Below, in pieces: positions 13,375-19,684 of a stretch of DNA of 30,396 nucleotides. Each line of letters starts with the position of its first letter. The first letter of the stretch is position 1. The stretch spans positions 1-30,396 of the IMG/VR virus record IMGVR_UViG_3300046777_000609; one strand, 5' to 3'. Both the position numbers and the translations under genes were made by a program. The notes beneath the pieces were generated by a model that was given only the letters and a program-made list of their open reading frames with translations, had not been told where the DNA came from and made no database searches. The DNA comes from a virus.

Positions 13375-13983
13375 ATGCCCATCGTCTATCGCTCCACGCT
13401 AGGACGTCCGCTCACCTATGGTGAGATGGACGGCAACTTTGCCGACCTCGCGGCGAGGACTGACCTTGCGTGGGCAATGGACGGCATCGAGCCTTCCGTG
13501 CGTGAGGGTGCGGGCAACCCGGCTGAGCTCCTGCCGTTCTACAACGGCATCTCTGCTTACGCCTACGCGCCGAACTCGATGTCAGAGAGCTTTGCAAACT
13601 GGGACGTACCGTTCAACTGGGCTCCCGGTACAGACCTGTACCTCGCGTTTCACTGGTCGCCGGGGTCCAGCACAGCCACGGGCAATGTGGTGTGGGCGGT
13701 TGAGTACACGGGTGCCTTCGTCAACGGGAACTTTTTCACCCCGATCACGGAGTACTACACTTCTCCGCACCCCACGTCTGACCCGTACATGCACCATCAG
13801 GTGGTCAGCACGCCGTTTCCGGGTAGCCAAGTCGAGCCGAACATGCGCTTTCTCCTGCGCATCTTCCGCGATGGTGCGAACGTAGCGGATACGTTCCCTG
13901 ATGACGCCTTCTTGGTCGGCGTGGACTTCTACTACCAAGTGAACAAGTTCGGCACGCAGTCATTCCTGCCACCCTACACGTAG
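13375..13983 (+). CDS. Virion surface/tail fibre-like protein
   Basis: A 202-residue protein with AAGGA at 13363-13367. It opens with PIVYRSTLGRPLTYGEMDGN, close to the 'R-S-T-x-G-x-PLT-x-x-E-x-DGN' opening widely seen in phage fibre or spike-attachment proteins. The rest resembles a jelly-roll (DLYLAFHWSPGSSTATGNVV, WAVEYTGAF, HHQVVSTPF, RFLLRIFRDGANVADTF, FLVGVDFYYQV), a scaffold often used for glycan binding. It lies in the fibre cluster. No catalytic residues are evident. Confidence 0.65.
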   Translation: MPIVYRSTLGRPLTYGEMDGNFADLAARTDLAWAMDGIEPSVREGAGNPAELLPFYNGISAYAYAPNSMSESFANWDVPFNWAPGTDLYLAFHWSPGSSTATGNVVWAVEYTGAFVNGNFFTPITEYYTSPHPTSDPYMHHQVVSTPFPGSQVEPNMRFLLRIFRDGANVADTFPDDAFLVGVDFYYQVNKFGTQSFLPPYT

Positions 13984-13993
13984 GAGGTAGCCA

Positions 13994-15589
13994 ATGGCGC
14001 TTGGCACTCCCACTACAGGTGCAATAGCCGGTTCATCAGCGGGCGGCACTAGCGTATCTCCCGCCTACCCAGCGGGTATTCAGGCTGACGACGTCCTCGT
14101 CCTAATTATCGGCCAGAAGCCGTCCACCGCCAACGGTGGTACGGTAACGACGCCATCTGGCTGGACCCTCCGAGATAGTCTGACGGGCGCTGGTGGTTAT
14201 GGCACCACGCTCGGCGCGGATACTGGCAATACTAATCTATTCATCTACACCAAAGACACGGTAACCGGTTCCGAGACCGGCAACTTGGCTGTCACGATAG
14301 GCACCAACAACGTCTCTTGGGCCTTCATGATCCTCGTGCCAGTCGGTAACGGCACGGTAAGCTATGGTTCGGCCGAGGGGCAACGCACAACTGCCCCCAC
14401 TGCGGGTACGCCCTTTACGATAGCGTTGGCTAATGGCGCGTCTGCCACGGCCTTTACGGCCAATGATCTTGCCCTCTGGGCGATGTGTATACCGACCGAC
14501 GTCACCACGCCGTCTCAGTTTACCGCGCAGAGTGTCACGGCCACGGGTGCGACGTTCGGCACGGCAGTCGAACTCAACGAGCCCGATAGCACTCTCGGCA
14601 ACGACATCGGCGGTTATTCGGCCTACGCCTTCTGTATCGCAGGGTCGAGCAGCACTGCTCCCAGCGTCACTGTTACAGCGGATGGTACCGTCACCAACGT
14701 CCGAGGGCCTGTCGTCCTCTTGCGTGTGCGCGAGACGCCCCCGCCGTCGCAGAGCCTGACGCAGAACGCTCGGTTCAACAACACCAATACCTTCTACTCG
14801 GCCACTGTCAGCGCAACCCGAAACCTGTCGCCTGCGCTCTATACCAACACCAATACCTTCTACAGTGCGACGGTTGTTCCCGGCGCACGCAACCTCACGC
14901 CTGCGCGGTACACCAACACCAACACCTTTTACAGTGCGACGATCACCCAGACGGGTGGCACTCAGACACTGGTCCCGGCGCGGTACGACAACGCCAACAC
15001 CTTCTACTCGGCGACGGTGCTTCGCGGCGCGATCACGCTGACCCCCGCGCGGTACGACAACGCCAACACGTTCTACGGCGCGGCGGTCACGGCGACCAAG
15101 ACGCTGACGCCGGCCCTCTACACCAATACGAACGTCTTCTATTCACCTGCGGTCACGCAGGGCGCAACGCTGCTGCCGGCGCGCTACGATAATCCCAACG
15201 TCTTCTACTCGGCCACGGTAACTCCCGGCGCGGTTGCACTGGCTCCCGCGCGATATGACAACAGCAACACGTTCTACAGCGCGACAATCACACGTGGCAC
15301 GATCACGTTAACTCCTGCCCGCTACGACAACGTTAATACCTTCTACAGTGCGACGGTAACCCAAGCCGGTGGCGGTCAAATTCTTCTACCGAGCCTGTAC
15401 GCTAACGCCAATACCTTCTACACCACCACAGCTGCGGCGACATATAACCTCCAGTTCGAGGACTACGTCGATCCGGGGTATGTGGATCCCGGATATATCG
15501 GGCTTGCGCTACAGAACGTAAATCAGTTCTTTGGCGCAGTCGTGGGCTCCATGCGCCAAGGCAACATGTTCTCCATGTTCTTCCCGTGA
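13994..15589 (+). CDS. Repeat-containing virion surface protein
   Basis: A 531-residue protein with AGGAGG at 13982-13987. Residues 1-~250 form a beta-rich domain of a type common in phage and bacterial surface proteins (IQADDVLVLIIGQKPS, TVTTPSGWTLRDS, VTGSETGNLAVTIG). Residues 255-485 are ten tandem copies of a ~23-residue unit with consensus LTPARYDNANTFYSATVT. A short tail with a duplicated YVDPG and the sequence GNMFSMFFP follows. No signal peptide or membrane segment is seen. Each repeat probably contributes a beta-hairpin, giving a stalk or solenoid. Role is unknown; head fibre or glycan-binding decoration is plausible. Confidence 0.7.
   Translation: MALGTPTTGAIAGSSAGGTSVSPAYPAGIQADDVLVLIIGQKPSTANGGTVTTPSGWTLRDSLTGAGGYGTTLGADTGNTNLFIYTKDTVTGSETGNLAVTIGTNNVSWAFMILVPVGNGTVSYGSAEGQRTTAPTAGTPFTIALANGASATAFTANDLALWAMCIPTDVTTPSQFTAQSVTATGATFGTAVELNEPDSTLGNDIGGYSAYAFCIAGSSSTAPSVTVTADGTVTNVRGPVVLLRVRETPPPSQSLTQNARFNNTNTFYSATVSATRNLSPALYTNTNTFYSATVVPGARNLTPARYTNTNTFYSATITQTGGTQTLVPARYDNANTFYSATVLRGAITLTPARYDNANTFYGAAVTATKTLTPALYTNTNVFYSPAVTQGATLLPARYDNPNVFYSATVTPGAVALAPARYDNSNTFYSATITRGTITLTPARYDNVNTFYSATVTQAGGGQILLPSLYANANTFYTTTAAATYNLQFEDYVDPGYVDPGYIGLALQNVNQFFGAVVGSMRQGNMFSMFFP
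14756..15448 (+). repeat. Ten tandem ~69-nt coding repeats
   Basis: 693 nt encode ten units averaging 23 residues with the invariant core N-x-FY. The DNA copies differ at many positions but keep the protein pattern, except that AACACCTTCTAC-type words recur almost unchanged. Unit lengths range from about 22 to 25 residues, varying in the linker after 'SATV'. Such repeats can change in number by recombination. Confidence 0.85.
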
Positions 15590-15646
15590 TTGCTGTTTCC
15601 GCAGGTTTGATGTATTCCTCGTCCACCAACTTGATAGGCGCCAGCG

Positions 15647-16333
15647 ATGACGACCAGCGGTACATATGATTTCGTTGATACCGAACAGGTAGACATCATC
15701 ACCGAAGCGTTCGAGCGCTGCGGCAGGAACCCCGCGTCTCTGTCATCTCAAGAGGTCAACAGCGCCACCAGATCGTTGAACTATCTCTTCTCGGACTGGG
15801 CCAACGATGGCCCTAATCTGTGGGAGGTGGATCTCGTTTCGCTACCTCTGGTTGCCGGGCAGGCGTCTTACACGCTGGCTGAGGAAACGGTCTACATCCT
15901 GCAGGCCTACACCCGGATCACGACTGGTGGCGTCAACAACGACATCATGATCCAAGGGATCAGCCGGGCTGAGTACGCCGCGATCCCGAACAAGTCGCAG
16001 CAGAGCCAGCGCCCATTCCAGTATTATTTCCAGCGCACAGCCGTGCCGACGCTGTACCTCTGGCAGGTGCCGGATAACAACAACGTCACCCTCTACTACT
16101 ACCGCATGAAGATCCAACAGGACGCAGGCGCTCTGGTCAATACGCTGGATGCTAACAACCGCTGGATGGAAGCGATCGCCGCTGGTCTCGCCATGAAGCT
16201 GGCCACCAAGTTTGCTCCCGATCGTCTGGGCATGCTGGTTCCGCAGTACGAGGCAGCCTATGCCCGCGCCAAGGCTGAGGATCGTGAGCGCGTGCCGCTG
16301 CGTATCACCATTGATCCGATGGGAGGTATGTGA
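15647..16333 (+). CDS. Head-tail adaptor (P22 gp4-like)
   Basis: A 228-residue protein that probably binds the portal after packaging and starts the tail. It has the pattern I associate with P22 gp4-like tail accessory factors: an N-terminal helical hairpin (DIITEAFERCGR, then ATRSLNYLFSDWANDGPNLW), the conserved 'L-x-AGQ-x-SYTL' strand region (LVAGQASYTLAEETVYILQ), a beta domain ending in YLWQVPDNNNVTLYYYRMK, and a C-terminal helix (NNRWMEAIAAGLAMKLATKF). The 57-nt gap upstream shows nothing notable. A second adaptor-type protein is encoded at 18501. Confidence 0.8.
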   Translation: MTTSGTYDFVDTEQVDIITEAFERCGRNPASLSSQEVNSATRSLNYLFSDWANDGPNLWEVDLVSLPLVAGQASYTLAEETVYILQAYTRITTGGVNNDIMIQGISRAEYAAIPNKSQQSQRPFQYYFQRTAVPTLYLWQVPDNNNVTLYYYRMKIQQDAGALVNTLDANNRWMEAIAAGLAMKLATKFAPDRLGMLVPQYEAAYARAKAEDRERVPLRITIDPMGGM

Positions 16334-16683
16334 TGCAGTACGCGCACGGTCAGGGCCGCAAGCGGCGCACCAAGCCGAAGTTCGATGCTGACAACCCTCA
16401 GGGCATTGCGATCTGCGATGGCTGCGGCTTTCTTGTTCAGCACAACCACCTCAGGGAGAAGAAGGACTATCGCGGCGGGACCACGCCTGTGGGCCTGAGC
16501 CTTATGGTCTGCGCCTCCTGTGACGACGTTCCTCAGCCATACTATCGGCGCCTGCTGCTCAAGCCGGATCCGATTCCGCTGAAGAACCCCCGCCCCGATT
16601 CAAACGACGCAACCACCAACGCTCAGACTACAGCGGCTAATGCATACTCGCTGTATCTGAACCAGCTGTATGGGCTAGCATAA
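16333..16683 (+). CDS. Zinc-ribbon virion-associated protein
   Basis: A 116-residue protein; ATG 16333 overlaps the preceding stop and GGGAGG (16321-16326) lies 6 nt upstream. It carries two CxxC pairs, CDGC near residue 35 and CASC near residue 62, spaced as a zinc ribbon. A basic N-terminus precedes them, and 'DPIPLKNPRPDSND' follows, a phrase I recall from zinc-ribbon proteins that sit beside adaptor genes in podovirus-like phages. The C-terminus is Ala/Thr/Asn-rich and helical. It may assist head-tail joining; the function is not established. Confidence 0.65.
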   Translation: MQYAHGQGRKRRTKPKFDADNPQGIAICDGCGFLVQHNHLREKKDYRGGTTPVGLSLMVCASCDDVPQPYYRRLLLKPDPIPLKNPRPDSNDATTNAQTTAANAYSLYLNQLYGLA

Positions 16684-17300
16684 TGGCGAACGTAAAGATC
16701 ACAGACCTCACTGCCGCCAGCACTCCGCTTGCTGGCACAGAACTGTTTGAGACGGTTCAGGGCGGTAATAGCCGCAAGGTCAGCGCCGCCAACATTGCCA
16801 ACTCGGCGACCAGCATCGCTTATGGCAGCATTACCGGACGGGCGTATATTTCTGCCTATAGCACGGCCGATCAGACGGGTAGCGTTTCCGCTGGCACTGC
16901 CGTTCGTCTTGCTACGACGGCATTCAGCAGCGGCATCAGTATTGCCAACGATGGCAGCGGCAATCCGACGCGTATCACCTTCGCAGCCGCCGGCACCTAT
17001 ATGATTGCGCCGAGTCTGCAGCTGGTCAACAGCGATACAAGTGATCATGACGCCACTATCTGGTTTGCAAAGAATGGTTCCAACATCGCCAACTCGGCAA
17101 CCAAGGTGACGGTTCCCAAGGCTGCTGATGGCGGCGCAATTTATTTTCAGATCATCTACTACGAGCAGGTTACCGCAGGCCAGTACCTTGAGATCTTCTG
17201 GCTTCCGGAAAACATAGCCGTTACATTGGATTACACTGCCGCTGGGGCTATCGCCCCGGCTATCCCATCGGCTATCGTTTGCTCCGAAAGGATCGCTTGA
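16683..17300 (+). CDS. C1q-like jelly-roll fibre protein
   Basis: A 205-residue protein starting in a 1-nt overlap with the previous stop. The N-terminus VKITDLTAASTPLAGTELFE matches the attachment segment found in many phage fibres. Residues ~60-205 read as a C1q/TNF-like jelly roll: ITFAAAGTYMIAPSLQLVNS, then ATIWFAKNGSNIANSATKV, then YYEQVTAGQYLEIFWLPE and a strand ending PSAIVCSERIA. These trimeric domains commonly bind ligands on fibre tips. It probably adds a second adhesin beside the large fibre at 19681. Confidence 0.72.
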   Translation: MANVKITDLTAASTPLAGTELFETVQGGNSRKVSAANIANSATSIAYGSITGRAYISAYSTADQTGSVSAGTAVRLATTAFSSGISIANDGSGNPTRITFAAAGTYMIAPSLQLVNSDTSDHDATIWFAKNGSNIANSATKVTVPKAADGGAIYFQIIYYEQVTAGQYLEIFWLPENIAVTLDYTAAGAIAPAIPSAIVCSERIA

Positions 17301-17662
17301 TGATTGAGCAACTGATTGCCCGGATATTTCATACCCGAAATGTGGCGCACTGGTCGCACTGGCGCGCCAAGGGTGATGGAAGCTATGCCCGCCATCAGGC
17401 GCTGGGGGATTTTTATGATGGCGTCATCGATGCCCTCGATCCTCTTGTTGAGGCCTATCAGGGTGCTTACGATCTGGTCGGTAGCATTCCTCAGGCTGAC
17501 TCGAAGGCAAAGGATATTCTGGGTTTGCTGCAAGATGACGCGGCTTGGATCGAGGCTCACCATGAAGAGATCTGTCGCGGCAATCGCGCCATTGCTAACC
17601 TGATAGATACCCTCACTGGAGAGTATCTCTCCACGATCTACAAGCTGCGTAACCTGAAGTGA
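17300..17662 (+). CDS. Miniature Dps/ferritin-like protein (DUF5856-like)
   Basis: A 120-residue helical protein starting at ATG 17300 in a TGATG overlap, with AAGGA at 17288-17292. Residues 17-55 follow the Dps pattern: HWSHWRAKGDGSYARH, then LGDFYDGVIDALDPLVEAYQG. His20, His32, Asp47 and Glu51 reproduce the H-x11-H-x14-D-x3-E spacing of the E. coli Dps ferroxidase centre (H51, H63, D78, E82); the position of Dps D67 is Gly36, with Asp37 next to it. A second half with EAHHEE and two helices could complete a four-helix bundle, though it is much shorter than Dps (~167). I recall phage relatives as DUF5856. Iron or DNA binding is inference. Confidence 0.72.
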   Translation: MIEQLIARIFHTRNVAHWSHWRAKGDGSYARHQALGDFYDGVIDALDPLVEAYQGAYDLVGSIPQADSKAKDILGLLQDDAAWIEAHHEEICRGNRAIANLIDTLTGEYLSTIYKLRNLK

Positions 17663-17670
17663 GGTCTGTG

Positions 17671-17928
17671 GTGGACTACCAGATTCTTTTTAACATCGCC
17701 TTCGGTGCTTGCGGCTTTTTCGGGGGGTGGGTGCTAAATAACCTCAGTAAGGCCATCGAGCGCCTCGATGCCGATGTGCGCGCCATGCCCATGACCTACG
17801 TCTCGAAGGACGACTGGCGTGACGCCATGCGCGAGATGAAGGAAGAGATGCGCTCCGGCTTCGATAAGATCGACCATACGCTGGGCACGATCTTTAAGAA
17901 GCTGGACCGGAAAGAGGATAAAGCCTGA
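17671..17928 (+). CDS. Membrane-anchored coiled-coil protein of lysis cassette
   Basis: An 85-residue protein. I choose GTG 17671 because GAGG (17661-17664) lies 6 nt upstream; in-frame GTGs at 17659 and 17668 are alternatives. Residues 1-~25 form one membrane segment (YQILFNIAFGACGFFGGWVL) followed by a charged helix with heptads (DAMREMKEEMRSGFDKIDHT) and a Lys-rich end. One N-terminal anchor plus a periplasmic coiled coil fits an inner-membrane spanin or an accessory holin. Adjacency to the endolysin supports a lysis role. No lipoprotein partner (outer spanin) is evident nearby. Confidence 0.6.
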   Translation: MDYQILFNIAFGACGFFGGWVLNNLSKAIERLDADVRAMPMTYVSKDDWRDAMREMKEEMRSGFDKIDHTLGTIFKKLDRKEDKA

Positions 17929-18320
17929 TGGCAATCGTACTCGGAGAGCGCTCACTGTCTCGTCTGGTAGGCGTGCACCCCGACATGGTTCGTGTCGTGA
18001 AGCGCGCTGCGGCCACTTCTGACCTTGACTTCACGGTACTGGAGGGGCTGCGCACACTGGATAGGCAGCATCAGCTTTTCAAGCAGGGCGCAACCAAGAC
18101 GATGAACTCGCGCCACCTGACGGGCCACGCAGTCGATCTGGCTCCGATGCTGGACGGCAAGGTATCTTGGGACTGGCCGCTTTATCACAGGCTAGCCAAG
18201 ATCGTGAAGGCTGCGGCTGCAGCCGAAAATGTCCCAATCACTTGGGGCGCTGACTGGCGGTCTTTTAAAGATGGGCCGCATTGGGAGCTTCCTTGGAAGC
18301 AATACCCGAAAGGAAAATGA
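17928..18320 (+). CDS. Endolysin, M15 L-alanyl-D-glutamate peptidase-like
   Basis: A 130-residue peptidoglycan peptidase that should cut the peptide stem and lyse the cell. The zinc site is visible as SRHLTGHAVDLAP (His63, Asp70) and DGPHWEL (His118). Asp115, three residues before the last His, matches the catalytic Asp/His spacing of T5-type endolysins. LEGLRTLDRQHQLFKQG (residues 38-54) is the conserved core preceding the site. The length fits single-domain M15 endolysins such as T5 Lys, with no separate cell-wall-binding domain. There is no signal peptide, so it needs a holin, probably one of its two neighbours. The start overlaps the previous stop. Confidence 0.9.
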   Translation: MAIVLGERSLSRLVGVHPDMVRVVKRAAATSDLDFTVLEGLRTLDRQHQLFKQGATKTMNSRHLTGHAVDLAPMLDGKVSWDWPLYHRLAKIVKAAAAAENVPITWGADWRSFKDGPHWELPWKQYPKGK

Positions 18321-18321
18321 T

Positions 18322-18471
18322 ATGCTCAAGGGATATCGCACTTATGTCATGGCTGGCCTCGGCGTTGTAACCGCTGCCGCCAGCTACCTCGTCGGCGATG
18401 TTGATCTGCTGACCGCACTCAATGCCGCCTTCACTGCAGCGGCTGTTGCCTTCCTGCGAAAGGCTATCTAA
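18322..18471 (+). CDS. Putative holin (small hydrophobic protein)
   Basis: A 49-residue protein starting at ATG 18322, 1 nt after the endolysin stop, with AGGA at 18310-18313. An upstream in-frame start (18229) lies inside the endolysin gene and is unlikely. It is basic at the N-terminus (MLKGYRTYVM), has a first hydrophobic stretch (AGLGVVTAAASYLVG), a short acidic turn (DVDLL), a second Ala-rich hydrophobic stretch, and ends LRKAI. Two short transmembrane helices with a charged tail fit a small class II-type holin. Function is inferred from size, hydrophobicity and position. Confidence 0.6.
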   Translation: MLKGYRTYVMAGLGVVTAAASYLVGDVDLLTALNAAFTAAAVAFLRKAI

Positions 18472-18500
18472 ACTTCCACGTTTCATGATATAGGTGCGTC

Positions 18501-19154
18501 ATGCCTGCTGCGATGACTTATAACAGCCTGCTTAATGACATGCGCGCCTATCTTGAGCGCGGTGCTACGCTTGCTACTGACCCTACGGTTTACGAGCAGC
18601 TGCCCAATCTGATTAATCTGGCGGAACGGCGGCTCGCTCGTGAACTGAAGATCCAAGGTACAGTCACGGCAATGACCGGCGTCTTCACGGCCGGCACCGC
18701 TGTCTATGCCAAGCCCAATCGCTGGCGTGAAACGGTCAGCATGAACTGCTCGACTACCGCAGGTGGCAATGTGCGCCGTGAGGTTTTCCCGCGCTCGTAT
18801 GAATACTGCCGCACCTACTGGCCGGATGACACCCAGACCGGGATCCCCCGCTTCTATGCGGACTATGATTACAGCAACTGGCTGATCACCCCCACACCCA
18901 GCGCTGCACTGTCGTTCGAGGTGCTGTTCTACGAGCAGCCGCCCTATCTGGACGATACGACGCAGACCAACTGGTGGACCGAATACTCTCCGAATGCGCT
19001 GCTGTACGCGTCGCTGCTGGAGGCGGCTCCGTTCCTGAAAAATGCAGAGGCTATCCAGATCTGGGAAGGCTTCTATAACCGCGCTATCGCTTCGCTGAAC
19101 GGCGAGGATATGCGCCAGATTGTTGACCGTGGCATCATTCGCAGGGAAGATTGA
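18501..19154 (+). CDS. Phage adaptor protein (SU10/T7 gp11-like)
   Basis: A 217-residue protein resembling the adaptor/tail tubular A family that links portal to nozzle. Features in order are TYNSLLNDMRAYLERG, an 'LPNLINLAERRLARELKIQG' helix, a beta domain starting TVTAMTGVFTAGTAVYAKP, GIPRFYADYDYSNWLITPTP, then FYEQPPYLDD, and a C-terminal helical region NALLYASLLEAAPFLKNAEA ending in the Y-x-RAIASLNGED helix. The length is close to T7 gp11 (196). It is the second adaptor-type protein in the window, and its stop overlaps the homing endonuclease start. Confidence 0.8.
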   Translation: MPAAMTYNSLLNDMRAYLERGATLATDPTVYEQLPNLINLAERRLARELKIQGTVTAMTGVFTAGTAVYAKPNRWRETVSMNCSTTAGGNVRREVFPRSYEYCRTYWPDDTQTGIPRFYADYDYSNWLITPTPSAALSFEVLFYEQPPYLDDTTQTNWWTEYSPNALLYASLLEAAPFLKNAEAIQIWEGFYNRAIASLNGEDMRQIVDRGIIRRED

Positions 19155-19684
19155 TGTATCAGGTGTACAAAATAACCTGCTCCTCAAACGGGAAAGTTTA
19201 TATTGGGTACACCTCAAAGGGATATCTTGCGCGATTTGAAAGCCACATTTCAAATGCACGATGGAAGCGCAAAACTGCATTGTACGACTCAATCCGCCTT
19301 TATGGGCCTGAGGCCTTTAGCGTGGAACTGCTAATTGAGTGCGAAAGTCATGCAGATGCTTGCGCTCATGAGATTAACTTAATTAAAGAATTAAACAGCC
19401 TTATTCCCTTTGGCTATAATATGACTAAAGGGGGCGATGGGGTTCCGCTTACTGATGCTCAACGCGCCGCCGCTAGTGCGAAGAAGCGCGGAAGATTTAC
19501 GGAAAAACAAAGAATCGCTGCAGATAGACGAATAGGCATCAAGGCTTCTGATGAAACACGCAAAAAGCTCAGTGATATGCGCAAAGGGAAAAAGCAAAGC
19601 CCTGAATGGATACGCAAAAGAACTGAGAGTATGATGCTCACAAGGGCATTGAATAAGGCAGAAAAGGTGCAGGTGGCGCTATGA
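19154..19684 (+). mobile_element. GIY-YIG homing endonuclease gene
   Basis: A 176-residue free-standing homing endonuclease that cuts alleles lacking it. The GIY-YIG domain shows VYKIT (4-8), KVYIGYT (14-20), the catalytic Arg in YLARFESH (Arg27), the catalytic Glu in AHEINLI (Glu73) and the usual end FGYNMTKGGDG. Residues ~145-165 read as a NUMOD3-type DNA-binding motif (SDETRKKLSDMRKGKKQSPE). The gene is AT-richer than both neighbours. Its start overlaps the adaptor stop (TGATG, 19152-19156) and its stop overlaps the fibre start (ATGA, 19681-19684), so it does not interrupt either reading frame. Confidence 0.88.

Noticed and set aside
14756-15448. Regular ~69-nt repeats considered as a CRISPR array
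   Set aside because: Repeats are diverged in DNA, remain in one reading frame and encode a conserved protein unit, with no identical repeat or unique spacer structure.
15610-15669. A 19-codon ORF (MYSSSTNLIGASDDDQRYI) before the first adaptor gene
   Set aside because: It overlaps the adaptor start, has no good Shine-Dalgarno and is too short to support. I also considered that it might be a frameshifted tail of the repeat protein, but that protein already ends in a plausible C-terminus.
17671-17928. Search for an outer-membrane spanin embedded in or next to the TM/coiled-coil gene
   Set aside because: I found no lipobox-bearing small ORF in the alternative frames nearby, so a two-component spanin is not supported.
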